Shown: positions 1 to 11,298 of the stretch, piece after piece
Layout of the letters: the number at the start of each line of letters is the position of its first letter
How positions within the stretch are numbered: the stretch's first letter is position 1
Assembly (NCBI RefSeq): GCF_000204055.1
Contig: NW_006768827.1
Location: forward strand, 88,254 to 152,253
Length of the DNA stretch: 64,000 nucleotides
Origin: Melampsora larici-populina 98AG31
Lineage: Eukaryota > Basidiomycota > Pucciniomycetes > Pucciniales > Melampsoraceae
Reading direction: 5' to 3'
The notes under the pieces: model-generated
Database searches by the model: none
What the model saw: only the letters and a program-made list of their open reading frames with translations
What the model was told of the DNA's origin: nothing
Program-made: the position numbers and the translations under genes

Positions 1-238
1 ACAGCCTTTTTGGCTGAAACTCACAGCTACACTTCTCATCAAACTTGCAACGCTTTTTGCAAACCCTTGCTTCCAACAAAAACATATAAAAGTTGTATGA
101 GAATGTGTAGCATCTCATGAAGATGAACATACCTGAAGGTCACAAATTTCTACGGTGAGGGTTTGAGTAGAAGTCCAAAAAACAACATAAGGGGACTTAA
201 CTTTTGGAGCTCACCAGCCAAAAAACTCGAGTCAGTTG

Positions 239-285
239 TAAGCCCCTCTTCGAGGGGCGCGGACGCAGCCGCGCGAGAGGGGCTT
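239..285. repeat. GC-rich imperfect hairpin
   Basis: A short GC-rich inverted repeat whose arms both contain AAGCCCCTC, within otherwise AT-rich DNA. It could be the tip of a degraded transposon or a foldback. Bases 1-238 show no coding signal I can support. Confidence 0.5.
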
Positions 286-345
286 AGTTAAGCTTAATGT
301 GCCCATAAATGTCAACACAATACAGGCATTACAACTTGTTGTAAA

Positions 346-492
346 TGCACACTGGAATTCGCGGTCCTCGCTAGGCATTGTAATTTTAAGAACTCATGCT
401 TCCGCCCTCGCAAAACCCGAAAGCACTGTCCTATCCCGCATTTCGTGTAACTTTTACCAACCTCATCGTTTTTTTTCTATCGAAACAACATA
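346..492 (+). repeat. Terminal repeat, matching inverted end at 36323-36470
   Basis: About 147 bp beginning TGCACACTGGAATTCGCGG is almost identical, in inverted orientation, to 36323-36470. The inner half also matches the outer end of the A arm at 24088. Beyond base 492 the similarity stops. At 506-530 there is a palindromic block around CCGGACGTCCGG that recurs at 24066-24090. This is a transposon terminus; which element it belongs to is unclear. No matching target-site duplication is visible beside the two inverted ends (TAAA here, TTAA at 36471). Confidence 0.75.
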
Positions 493-2034
493 CACAGTGT
501 CCACCAAAATTGCGCCGGACGTCCGGTGAGCTGGTTTGTCAGCAGATGTACGACGTTTCTACAGCATTTGTTCGCGGGAATCTCATAACTCAGCCTTGCC
601 CCTCAGTAGTAACACCACTCAGGTTGAGCAGGATCAACTCGAGCCTCGAGCACCAGCTTTGTGCTTATGATCTGAACCATGCCTGAGACACGATGAAGAT
701 ATGTACACACATCAATGATACAACCTATGTAAAGACTTGAGGATTCGTGTTCTATGTATCACTCTGTACCCATCCGTTTTAGGCAAATACATGTGCTAGC
801 ATTCTCATGTTTCAACAATGGGCAACTTTGGAATGAATTCCTTGAAACAACTTTCATACATATCTTTGTACCCGTTGTGATAGAATACAAGTGCATGAAG
901 GGAGTCCTCTGCACCCATCATCAGGTCCTGGAGGAAATCGTAATAGACCGATTTACATAGGGAGTTCATCGGTGAGGGAGTTCAACTGATGAAAGGCATA
1001 TTTGGTAGGCCTTCGCAGGAGTTCGGATTGTATGTATGTATGTACGAACAGGTACAGCTGTACAATTTTAGTTTACATAATGATACATACGTGATGAAGT
1101 CAGAAGAGGACCCTGGAAAGCTCCTGGAGAACAAACCGTCCTGAGGGGGTTTTCGGATACCGGTGTTTTGTGAAGTCATGTCACATGGTACCAGAGATGT
1201 GACAGGTGCAAAAGATGCACCTCAACGAGGGCTATCAGATGGTACACATGTCTGACCCTGAACATGACTGGTGGCTTGGGAAATGTGTGATTTGTAACTT
1301 TTGCCCCCCCAGACCGACGAAAATCCATACCGGCTCGGGTCGGGTACTTACATACGGATATCTCGGTGATTACACGTGGTACAAAACTGAAAGTATATGT
1401 AATCGAGAGCCCTGATCAAGGCGCTTCTCCTACCACCGAGAAATCCATGTTAACCCACCTCTCCTCGGGGCAAATAGTGAAAGTGTGAGGGCCGGGGCCG
1501 GAATGGATCGAGGACGGTTTGTTCTCCAGGAGCTTTCCGGGGTCCTGTCAGAAGAGACCCTTCCATCACTCCCTTTCGTCCAAGTTTCCCAGCGGCGAAT
1601 ATTCCCCATTCATCAAAACAACAGCCGGGTAGTCTACGTTCTGCTCTCTATCGAACTTGTCCCCGTTGATCACATCTGTTGTTTGGAGCAAGTTCGCAAG
1701 ACTTCGTCAACGGTGACACTCGTCCTTGTGTTCATCAAGACAATCGGCTCCGTTTTGCCAATGCATCTATCTCTCGACTTGACTTTCCATGAATCGTAAG
1801 TGATTGTTATATAATGACCATCAAACCTCTTCATTCTGCTTCATTCAGGTTCTACTTCAAGTCACAAGAATCAAACTCACTCCACCTCTCAATCAAGCTC
1901 GCTCAAACTCTCAATCAAATTTACTGGTCTAATCTACAGTTCGTCAATTCATGTTCTATCTTTTTCGAATTGCTTCCATGTCTATTTTAGACCTAAACTT
2001 TTGTCCATCACTTTCACTAGCTTAACATAAAGTC
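493..2034. other. Intergenic, repeat-derived
   Basis: Apart from the inverted-repeat element at 1108-1545 I see no supported gene. Open frames here, such as 1485-1799, lack recognisable domains or splice context. The last 200 bases are pyrimidine-rich and precede the ATG at 2035, consistent with a fungal promoter and 5' leader. Confidence 0.5.
1108..1545. mobile_element. Small element bounded by 35-bp inverted repeats
   Basis: The arms at 1108-1142 and 1511-1545 are inverted copies of each other with about one mismatch; both contain GGAAAGCTCCTGGAGAAC. The roughly 440-bp interval has no convincing coding content. It looks like a non-autonomous inverted-repeat element, or the core of a larger one, because weaker similarity continues outward (both sides contain TCAGAAGA-like sequence). 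Confidence 0.55.
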
Positions 2035-2700
2035 ATGTCGTCCATCACCATCTACGGCAACCTCACTTTGGCGGGGAACTCTTCTATCGCCACTATCCGT
2101 TCTAGCCGAAGGCGCGGAGCAGCAGCTCAAAATCTCACTCGGCCCAGAAGTAACACCCGTCAGCACAGTCAACCAGCAGTAGATGACCTCGCGATGGAAA
2201 ACTTGGAAATCAGAGATGTGCCAATTGATGATGCGGTGATCAATGATATCCCCATAGAAAATCAGGCCATAAATCACCAACAGGCAATGGAACAACCTCA
2301 CCCTGTGGAAGTGGTGGAAGCTCCACGTCTTCAACAAGATCCGCTGGTACCTGCAGCTCGACCTGCAAGAAGGAATAGGAATGCTTTGCTCCGCCCACGT
2401 CGATCATCAAGAATCGCCCGGCGTACTAATCTCAGGAGACTTATGTACCGGCGAAGACGTCCACTCCCGTCAGCCCAAGATCGCAGCTTCTGGACCAAGA
2501 TCTGGACCTTACCGGCGAATCTTCTCATATATCTCTCACCTGAATGGGAGCCGATTTGGTGCACTCGAGATGTTCTTCGACAAATCGTCTGGCACTTCAA
2601 GCCGAATTTGCACATCCCGTGTCGCACGCTGAAAGCAAAGTTGGTCGACCAATTCCAAACTCATGTCGTTTACCAGTACGGCGCCTACTATGGAATCTAA
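2035..2700 (+). CDS. Arg-rich protein with HeH/SAP-like C-terminal helix pair
   Basis: This is a single-exon 221-aa reading frame starting ATGTCG and ending TAA. Residues 1-110 are low-complexity and acidic/Gln-rich. Residues about 110-145 are strongly basic (RRSSRIARR, MYRRRRPLP) and could serve as a nuclear localisation signal or bind nucleic acid. The tail, about 180-212, has the spacing of an HeH/SAP-type helix-extended-helix motif: LRQIVWHF, then a proline-containing loop, then LKAKLVDQF. HeH/SAP motifs bind DNA or sit in nuclear-envelope proteins; assigning one here rests on pattern only. The Tnp2 transposase starts 885 bp downstream on the same strand, so it may be an accessory gene of that element or an independent host gene. 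Exact function is unknown. Confidence 0.55.
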   Translation: MSSITIYGNLTLAGNSSIATIRSSRRRGAAAQNLTRPRSNTRQHSQPAVDDLAMENLEIRDVPIDDAVINDIPIENQAINHQQAMEQPHPVEVVEAPRLQQDPLVPAARPARRNRNALLRPRRSSRIARRTNLRRLMYRRRRPLPSAQDRSFWTKIWTLPANLLIYLSPEWEPIWCTRDVLRQIVWHFKPNLHIPCRTLKAKLVDQFQTHVVYQYGAYYGI

Positions 2701-3584
2701 GGAGTATGTTTTGTACTTTCTTACGTTCCATTATCTTTACATGTGACTGACAATGTCTTGGACTTCTACATCAGAAAATTTTGTCAAAATATCTTCTTTT
2801 CAGTTTTCATTTCCCTTCTATCATACATAGATTCTAGACAAACAATGACCGTACTCTATCATGCATGTAAATATTTTGGCTCAATCAAAGAATCTCCTTT
2901 ACGATTTTTATTTCCCCTCATCTCATTCATGTATATATTCTGCCTCCACCAACTATACTTTCCTAGAAAATAGTTCTCACTAGAAATTTTTGAACAGAAA
3001 TGCCTAGACCGTGTCTTTTGAATGTATTGAAAGCACTTGTGCCCCTTCCCCAAATACATTCAACTAATTGAATCGCGGTGGAGTTACTCGACCTTCAAAA
3101 CCTTTTTCTCAATATGTACAATTGGATGGGGAACACAAAGAAACTAATTATTCCACGCTGATAGTAATGATATCAGGTTCGAGCTTCTTGAATAGATGAA
3201 TTTGTAAGAGTCCATTGTTTGATAACTGCGAATATATTTGTAAGATAAACTCATGATCCCTTCCCAAAATGACTTCAGATAGCTTGTCTGGAACTCGTAT
3301 CCAGACTTTCTTCACTCAAAATAGGAAATTGTCAATGAACCCAAAGACTTGAAAACCCAGAGGGGTCGCGATTGGTCACAGTGAAATCATGACTGCATGT
3401 GCCGATTGAAAAAATGTATTTGGCGAAAATACTTCTTTCTCATATCTTCCACAGATTTCGTTTCAAAGAGTATCAGATGTTTTGGCTAACTTTAGAAAAC
3501 TTGAAGATCAGAAATCAGCATCAAGCTCCTATCATATACACACCTTCCAAACAAAAACTAATTGACGTCCTTCCCCGCTGAAGA
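2701..3584. other. Intergenic between HeH-like gene and transposase
   Basis: AT-rich sequence with no reading frame I can support. It presumably holds the 3' end of the upstream gene and the promoter of the transposase. I could not find a CACTA-type terminal repeat here. Confidence 0.4.
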
Positions 3585-6500
3585 ATGAAAGATCAGCACG
3601 TATGCTGCTGCGACGAGCTGGGATGTGGCTCAGAAAGCTTCCTGATCGATGGGGTTCTTCGCAAAGGGAAAGTTAGAAGCCGGCAAAACGGAGGCTTCCA
3701 CGAAGCTAAACTGCGAAAGCTACGCTTAACACAGGAGACAGCCAGCGTATCAACACCTTTTCGAAATCATGAAGTCTCTACAGCCTATAACTCGTCTACC
3801 AGTAGAACTGCAGTCAACAGTGTAAGTGTCATGCAGTTCATTGTGTTGCAATCTTTAGCTCTTGGATTGATGATTTTGTCTACTCCAGGGACGCCGAAGG
3901 TCCCTGAGTACTGGCGATTTGGGATCCATCAATCACATATCCCGGGGTCGGATTCCAAAACCTTCGCCGATGGGTTCGTGCTTGCCTGGACGCCGTAGCA
4001 GCTCGCAGACACTCAAAGGAAAAGATAATGCAAGCGAAGACCGTCATCTCTTTAAAACGGTGTCGACGGCGGCCTACCAGATACCGGAGGTCTATCTTCA
4101 GCGACCATCATCTCTTATTGGAATGTTGACCTTTGCTCATGGAAGTATCATCAAAGGAGTCAAGCATAGGACAAGCCGATCTTTGCTCCATATGAATAAG
4201 CTACAAATTGAACAAACAGCAAAAGATATCGATTATACCGGCTGTCCTTATTGGGAGAGCTTACCCACAACTCTATCCACTCTATACACAATGCTAAGGC
4301 TCGATGTTGAGCTGGAGTCGCAGATTGTGTGTCCAGTATGTTTTTCTCTTAATGGCGCTCCATATGAGAAAATCGACAATACTTACAAGATGAAGTGTGA
4401 TGCCTCGCGATTTTTACGAGATCCTGGTGCGCCAAAGGGCACTCCAGTCACACGTCATTCATGTGGAGGAGATCTCTATTCAGGCGATGTCCTCAAACCA
4501 TGTCGTCAATTTCATTATCAATCCGTTAAAACATGGCTAGCTAGGATGTTAAATATTCCTGGTTTTGAAGCTGCTCTGGACGCTCCACTTCAGCACGAGT
4601 ACGATGGCGTAACAATGTGTGACATATGGGATGGAGATATGTGGAGATCTTTCGGGCTCTCAGGAAAACCGTTCACTGCAAAAAGCGGTAATCTGGTCTT
4701 TGGATTATTTGTGGATTGGTTTAATCCTCATGGCCGAGGTGCTCGCAAACCAAAATCTCACGGTATAATGCTTCTCATCTGTTATAATTTGCCACCAGAT
4801 AAACAATACAAGCAAGAAAACCTTTTGCTTTTTGGGGTAATTCCTGGACCTTCCAAACCGGCTCTCGAGCAAATGAACGAACTTTTGAAGCCGCTTGTGG
4901 CTGAACTTCAAGAGCTTTGGAGAGGCATTTTTTTCACATCAACGGCGGATTATCCTCAAGGCCGTGTAATACGTGCAGCACTCTGGCCGCTTATAGCTGA
5001 CCTCCCAGCCATGCAAAAAGTAGCTGGTTTTGCTTCGCATTCGGCAACTCACTTTTGCGCGCACTGCGGTCTTCTGCGTAACGATCGAAAAATCCTTGAC
5101 CCCGATCAATGGCCAGAAAGACTTGACCATCAAAAACATGCAGAAGAGTGGAGGGATGCTCCCACGGAAGCGGTACAAGAGAAGATTTTCAATTCCTACG
5201 GCCTTCGATATTCAGTTCTATCAGAGCTTCCATATTGGCGACCCATCGAATTTGTCACTATCGATGTTATGCACTGTTTGCTCCTTGGAACTTTGAAGGA
5301 TCACGCATTTGGCTTTATAGGGCTTGGTGAAGCTGGCAAAAAGCTCAAAGCAAAGCTTGATGCTGATGGTCATTTAAATATACGCAATCCACTAAGCCCA
5401 AAATCTTTGTCTTCCAACAAGATCAATGTAAGCACGTTTCTTTTGGTACACCAGTGCTATTTTGTGGAAAGAAATGAATGTCTAAGTACATGCTTCTTAT
5501 ACCTGTCTTAGCCTCCTATTTCAAACTCGGCCACTTCCAACAAAATTGTCAGCTCAACAGAGGACAATAGCCTGCACGTCGACCTCTCGAGCGAAACAAA
5601 TGACAGTGTCCCCATGGACTGGTCAAGCAAAAACAATCTGGAAGAATCTGCAAGTTCCCGTGGTGCGGTTGAGGACACAAGCGAGGCATCGAGTGTCTCC
5701 CATTCTGATGTATCGGTATTGGTATCTTCAAGTCAAGGCACCCAAAATTATTCAACAAACAATGTGGTACCCAGGAAGCGTGGCAGACCACGTGGCACAC
5801 GTGGTCAAATCAAAGATTCTAAAAGGGGGAAATTATCTACTTCGACCGGCACCCCTGTCCCTTCTTCGACTTCTGAAGAACCCAATATACAGCCCTCGAT
5901 TCCACTAGAGTCACAAGGCGCTTCAGATTCAAGGTCCTCGAGCGATTTTTTCTTGGTTCCATCGTCCGAAGATGGAGGGCGCTCAAATCTGCGGAGGTCC
6001 ACTCGACTTCAGTCACAAAGTACCTCGAGGACTACTACTGTAGATAGACCAGTGGTAACTCCAGGTCGGCTTCGAAGTAATTCCAACATTACTGTTCGCG
6101 CGTCTCCCAGACCCTTGAAAGATAAAGGGAAACAAAGAGCCTCAGGTGCTGGCCCAAAGCCCTCAAAGCCAAAAGGAGGCCGTGTCGAACCCACCACCTC
6201 CAATCCATCACTCACAATGGATGATTTGATCGATATTCGACATGCAATTTCAACGGCAAAGACGCCAAGTTGGATGACTCGACCTCCAATCAAGATCGGA
6301 CTTCCAAACTGTGGGTCTCCCAGCGCAATTGAATGGCTCACGTTCTACACAGTTTATATGGTCCTGGCGATTATCCCTAAGCTTTACATTTCAAAAGATG
6401 CCAAAGACCAAGCTCTATGTGCGAACCTGATCTACTTGGTTGAAATCACGAACTGTGCGCTTTCTCGAACATCCACCAGAGAAGATAGGGAATATTTCAA

Positions 6501-7462
6501 AGGAGTGGTGCATGATTATCGCGCACACCTTGGTTCCTTTTGGCAGGGTGTCAGTATGAAGCCAAATCTGCACTTTTTGCAGCATCTGGTCGAAATCGTT
6601 GAGCTCTTTGGCCCTCCACCATACACTGGATCAATGTTTGGTGAGCGTGTAATAGGAATGCTCACTAAAGTCTCCAAGAACTATCACGAAGGTATGTTTT
6701 CTTTTGATTGAGGTGAGCTAAGATATGGACATTGACTCTGTGTATCAATATCTTGTTCTGTATCTAGAGGACATAGACAAGACAATGTCACAGACTTACA
6801 TTCGGAGAGGGCTATTCAAGTCAGTATTGAATGGTTGTCCTACCTTCCTACGTCGCGTGGATGAAAAAATTAGAGACAAGATAATCCAAGGTCTTACGGG
6901 GACGCCAGAGACAAATTGGTCTAAGGAGACCACCCTCAACCACGATATTTATGATATCTGGCTTGACTATCTGAATTTACAGCTTAATCAACGTTATGGG
7001 AAATTTTCTAATGCTATTAGAATTTCCAATGACCGCCCTGCTCTGCCTACAAACGTTGAAAAGACAAAACGACTCAAGATATGTGGTAAGAACTATACCT
7101 CGAATCAACTTGTTAAAGGTAAGGGTAATAGTGCAATTGAGTATCAGATCAATGGACATTGTCGTTTTGGCTACATACAATACACGTTTCGAACGAAGCT
7201 AGTCCCCACCGTTTTTTTGGCAGTGTACCAATTTGCCCAGCTGAACGCAACCGATTCTACACATGACTGCTTTGTCTCTCACCCCCGCCTCCAGGCTGCC
7301 AGAGTATACTCAAAGGTCGAACATTCTGTAGTCGTTGACATTCAGGATCTTATGGGGCACGTCATTGTGTTGCCCTATCCACCCGATCACCTAGGAATAG
7401 CGGAGGAGACATTAGGTATAGTAGGGCTGCGGAACATAGTCAGTTTTTTTGGTATTTTGTAA
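3585..7462 (+). CDS. Tnp2-like (CACTA/EnSpm, CMC superfamily) transposase
   Basis: Four exons join without a stop: 3585-3821, 3889-5427, 5512-6691 and 6768-7462. This gives 3,651 nt or 1,216 aa with introns of 67, 84 and 76 bp. Seen in sequence: an N-terminal Cys cluster (CCCDELGC, residues about 7-14); the Tnp2 core with DWFNPHG (about 355), LICYNLPPD, LLLFGVIPGPSKP and FCAHCG (about 468); DVMHCLLLGTLKDH (about 538), equivalent to the family's D-x-MH-x-LG motif; then MKPNLHFLQHLVEIVELFGP before the C-terminal domain. Residues about 600-780 are a Ser/basic low-complexity linker. Tnp2 proteins are cut-and-paste DDE transposases. Family membership is strong. Activity is inference, since the element's terminal repeats were not found. 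The start is the first ATG in frame upstream of the first intron. Confidence 0.9.
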
Positions 7463-8217
7463 TCTGTTTCATCTCATGACTGATAGGACCATTGTTGAAT
7501 AGAGCTTAATCGATGCAGACAGTACATCCAAATGGTGACAAATACAGAAAATGAATCATGAGATACTATTCTTTGCGCCTAGTGGGTCTTAAGACAAGAC
7601 CATTTACGTCTTCACAAGTTCAAAACAGGCTTACAAAGAGGATTCTTCCCACTCCCGATCCGACTTCCCTTATTTCATCTTGAGTAGTCCTGATAAGATG
7701 AGATATGATAGGTTCTGAATGGAAATAGATCAACCGGTTCTATCGTTTTACACTCTATATCAAAGAAGTAGAGTGTTTATTTAATGAATGCGAGTTGAAT
7801 CAGGATGAAATTTGTAAGATGGACAGAAGGCTTAAAAATTGAGGTAATATATTTGAGTGCGTCCTTGTTAGTCCGATGATTAGGTGCTGTTTGCAGCACG
7901 AAAGGATCGAGCGTGTATGTCCAATCTAGGCATGTCAAGCTTGATATTTGATTTCAAGGTGGCAATCAAACCAAAAAAGAAGCACACCATCTGAATGTAA
8001 AGCAACGCGAATTCGTCATCAATTGTCTTTGTACATTCACAAAGAAATTTGCAACAAAAAACCAGTTCTGCATCACGAGCTCTGACATTCCCAAATGTGA
8101 TTGAAAAAAAGCGCTTCTAAACCTAGTGAAAGACCATACAACATACAACGGTTTGACTACATAATGCTCAAAATCAGAGATTTGATGTTTGAGGAAATCA
8201 GAACAGATTTCTTCATA
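7463..8217. other. Intergenic downstream of transposase
   Basis: AT-rich DNA between two convergent genes, with no supported gene. It probably contains the 3' terminus of the Tnp2 element, but I could not identify a matching inverted terminal repeat. The frame at 7966-8247 (minus) has no supporting feature. Confidence 0.4.
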
Positions 8218-8379
8218 AGGGGCTCTCAAACCTGACCCGGTTTTCAAAAACCCAGTTGACCCAGTTGACTTTTTGGCAGTAACTTTGTATATAAATTTGA
8301 CATTTATTGACAGCTCCCAGCCAAAAACTCAACTGGGTCAACTGGGTTTTTTGAAACCGGGTCAGGTTTGAGAGCCCCT
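8218..8379. mobile_element. 162-bp near-perfect palindromic MITE
   Basis: Almost the entire 162 bp folds back on itself. The left arm starts AGGGGCTCTCAAACCTGACC, and the right arm ends with its reverse complement. The loop is short and AT-rich. ATA flanks both ends (8215-8217 and 8380-8382), consistent with a 3-bp target-site duplication. The arms carry repeated CCCAGTTGA motifs. A diverged right half of the same family lies at 53383-53455. Three-base duplications fit CACTA or Harbinger-type transposases; I cannot tell which one mobilises it. Confidence 0.85.
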
Positions 8380-8443
8380 ATAATTTGGTCTAAGAACAGA
8401 GAATCAATCATGTATTTTGACTAGCGGTTTTTTAAGATTTGAA

Positions 8444-9156
8444 TCAGATGTTTCGACGCTTCTTAGAGTTTGAGCCTTCTGCTTCTCTGTTGTCAAGCTG
8501 CTGCCGCTTGTTGTATTTAGTTATGCGGGTCTCAATTCCAGGCAACAGAAATTGTGGATTGATTGTATCAACCATAGGTGATACAGAGCGTGATCCAAAA
8601 CGAGATAGTAAGGCTGAGTGTACAGAAGCAACTTCAGTGAACCTCTTTAAATCAATCTGAACAAGACGTGACTCACATGGGCCCGGTGTGCTTTGATTCA
8701 TATCGTGATCAACCAACACAGGTAATGCTGAGAGAAAGATATCAATTTCAGTGGATTATCTCACTGAATGAATATTGAAAAAGTCAGACTCACATGCGAC
8801 GGGTGTGGTTTGCCCCAGGCCAGGCGTGGTTTGACTGATCTCGCTCTCCAACACGGACCAAAAACTTTCCGTGGACGAGGTTGGTTGTGCAGAGGTTGGT
8901 TGTGCGGGTGCGTTTTGGTTCTCAAGACCTTTTTCCTCCTCGCCGATTGGAGCTGAATTATGATGGAGGTCAACAAACACTAACACATCGAAGTTTGGAA
9001 AGTAAACAGTGACTTACGGGCAGTAGTCGCGCTTTGGGCCACAGGTTCCGACTCATCACTTGGTACTAGGTTGGGGGTAACAGCGACCGGTTTGGCAGAA
9101 GTCGTGGAAGCCTTAGCTGGTGCCACATCATGCTCTTTAAGTTGATTAAGGTCCAT
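8444..9156 (-). CDS. Small Ser/Thr/Pro-rich protein with C-terminal basic signal
   Basis: The spliced minus-strand model is exons 9156-9018, 8952-8794 and 8727-8444. Introns are 65 and 66 bp with GTAAGT and GTGAGT donors. The total is 582 nt, 193 aa, with the frame kept across both junctions. The first 120 residues are low-complexity and acidic to neutral. The C-terminus ends SNSKKRRNI, a plausible monopartite nuclear localisation signal. I do not recognise the family. It is convergent with the Tnp2 gene 1 kb away, with a MITE between them. It could therefore be a second gene of that element or an unrelated host gene. Confidence 0.6.
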
Positions 9157-9309
9157 CTCTATAGTGAGTTTAATAATCATTGAGGCTTATGTAATGTGTT
9201 TGGAAGTTACTATCAAGCTTGTTAATAATATAAGATGATCAAGGCTGAGGATTATCGAGAATATGTGACTGAGTTTGAGGATTTTTGGGTTGTTATCACC
9301 ACTACTTAT

Positions 9310-10125
9310 CACTACAAGAAAGATAATATTTTCTGGGCAGAAAATTAAATTATTGATACACAAAAATATTGAGAGGCCAGGAGGAGAGCAAAAAATGAAT
9401 AAAAATATGCATCTTGTTCCCTGCGTTGAGAACTTCACTCCGCATGTTTTTCCGTATTTTTACAATCCATATTGATAAGTGTACTAACAATCAACCTTCA
9501 CAATCATCCAATTACAACCTGTAACAAGCACTGAAATTTGGCTCATTAGTGTTTAGAGAAACTTTTGATTTCTGAAAATACTCATAACTTTTTCAATTCC
9601 AGTCCAAAACGCTCGATTTTGGGTGCATTGGTAAGCTGGAATTGTCCTCCAAATAGTTCATAATAGGACCACACAGCATGCTGGTCTTCTAAAAAAGATA
9701 TCATCTTTTTTATACATTTTTACATACAGATCCATAGAATGATTGTCATACTAGCTACATAGTTCTTGATCTTATGAAAGTTCGAGAGGAAGAGTTAAGC
9801 TTTCTAATGCACTTAAAATCGAGTGTTTTGAGGCAGATTTGACAAAGTTATAGGTGTTTTCAGAAATCAAAAGTTTCTCTAAACACTAATGAGCCAAATT
9901 TCAGTGCTTGTTACAGGTTGTAATTGGATGATTATGAAGGTTTATTGTTAGTACACTTATCAATACAGACTGTAAAAATATGGAAAAATATGGAGAGTGA
10001 AGCTCTCACCGCAGGGAACAAGATGCATATTTTTATTTATTTTTTGCCCTTCTCCTGGCCTCTCAATATTTTTGTGTATCAATAATTTAATTTTCTGCCC
10101 AGAAAATATTATCTTTTGTGTAGTG
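9310..10125. mobile_element. Non-autonomous CACTA element, 816 bp
   Basis: The ends read CACTACAAGAAAGATAAT on the left and, in reverse complement, CACTACACAAAAGATAAT on the right. The inverted similarity runs inward for about 260 bp on each side, through AATTTGGCTCATTAGTG to the AAACTTTTGATTTCTGAAAA block. The element is flanked by TAT on both sides (9307-9309 and 10126-10128). The CACTA terminus plus a 3-bp duplication defines the CACTA/EnSpm class. The roughly 280-bp centre carries no coding sequence, so transposition would depend on a transposase in trans. The Tnp2 gene at 3585-7462 is of the right superfamily. Confidence 0.9.
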
Positions 10126-11298
10126 TATACTCATAGGCTCAAGACAGAGCTCAATAGCGTTTCAAAGACAAAGGCTATGGCCACATCCTCTACCACCCCT
10201 CTTTGAAGGACTAGTGCATCAAAGCGTAGGATGTGAGACAAAGCCAGTGAAGTGTCATCTACCCTTTCTCCAGGCAGTTGGATACAACACAAGAGAAGTG
10301 TAGACCACCAGCCCAGTCTTGTCAAAACCGTGTCTAGGGATCTACTCAACATGCTTTTCACAAACCTCAATGTTGGTGATCTCTCTCACTTTGGGCTTCT
10401 TCGACCTTCTATTATTGATGTAATTGGGGTGCAGAGTTCTAAACATGATGCAGATGATCCTTCTTTGGTTCTCTTCTCTGAAAGGATTTGTCGGATCCAA
10501 AACCGTTATGCAATCAAAAACCAGTACACCAAGAGATCCTTTGTGAAAACCACTGGTTGATCTCGGCAGGGGTTTTGACACACGTTGGTGACCTCCCCGA
10601 TCCTGAGGACAAGCGGTGTGGGCCTCAGAGCTATGCACTAGACACTTCGGGCGAAATTTCTGCGGACACCATGTCTAAATTAAACAACCCTCTGGTGTCT
10701 TAATTTACAATGTTGACTGTCCAACAAACTGCTGAATGTCTTAGTCAGTCTCATGTAATGTGACGTTTTTAACAAAAATCCCCTTGAAAATAAATTTTGC
10801 TCCAAATGTCAAGTTGAAGCAAGAACATGGATTTGAAAAAAGACAATCAAGAAAAACGTCAGGACCAGATTTTTGAAAAAGCTATGGGCTGAGCGGCCTG
10901 AAAGTATTCTTCAAAGATGCTCAAAATTCCAAACTTGATTATATATTCCAGATCCAAGATATATATTTCAATGTTCAAAATCGGAATTACTGACATATCA
11001 AAACCCCGCCTGGATTTGTTTCTCACCTCAGAGATAAACAAGTTTAAATAAAACACCAATTAAGATAATGGTGGTAAATCTCTTGAGTTTGATAATTAGA
11101 ATCAGAATGTTCATATTCATCAAGAACCATATAAGACCTAACAGTTTTGATAACAAGGACAACAATCTGATTCAAGAGTACAGGTAATCTATGTTTTGAA
11201 ATTTCCAGTTGTGAATCAATCTTTTATCAAAAGGCATCAAGTACATGAATATGTGCTATGGTAAACAAGTTATATTTGGTAATGAGTACGAGGCAATT
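10126..11298. other. Intergenic with weak plus-strand coding fragments
   Basis: Overlapping plus-strand frames at 10252-10560 (102 aa) and 10488-10703 (71 aa, ending PQSYALDTSGEISADTMS...) have protein-like composition but no domain I recognise and no clean splice between them. They may be a decayed gene. From 10704 to 11298 I see only AT-rich sequence. Confidence 0.3.

Noticed and set aside
10252..10703. Plus-strand frames after the CACTA element as a gene
   Set aside because: Two overlapping frames end in stops with no consensus intron joining them, and there is no domain.
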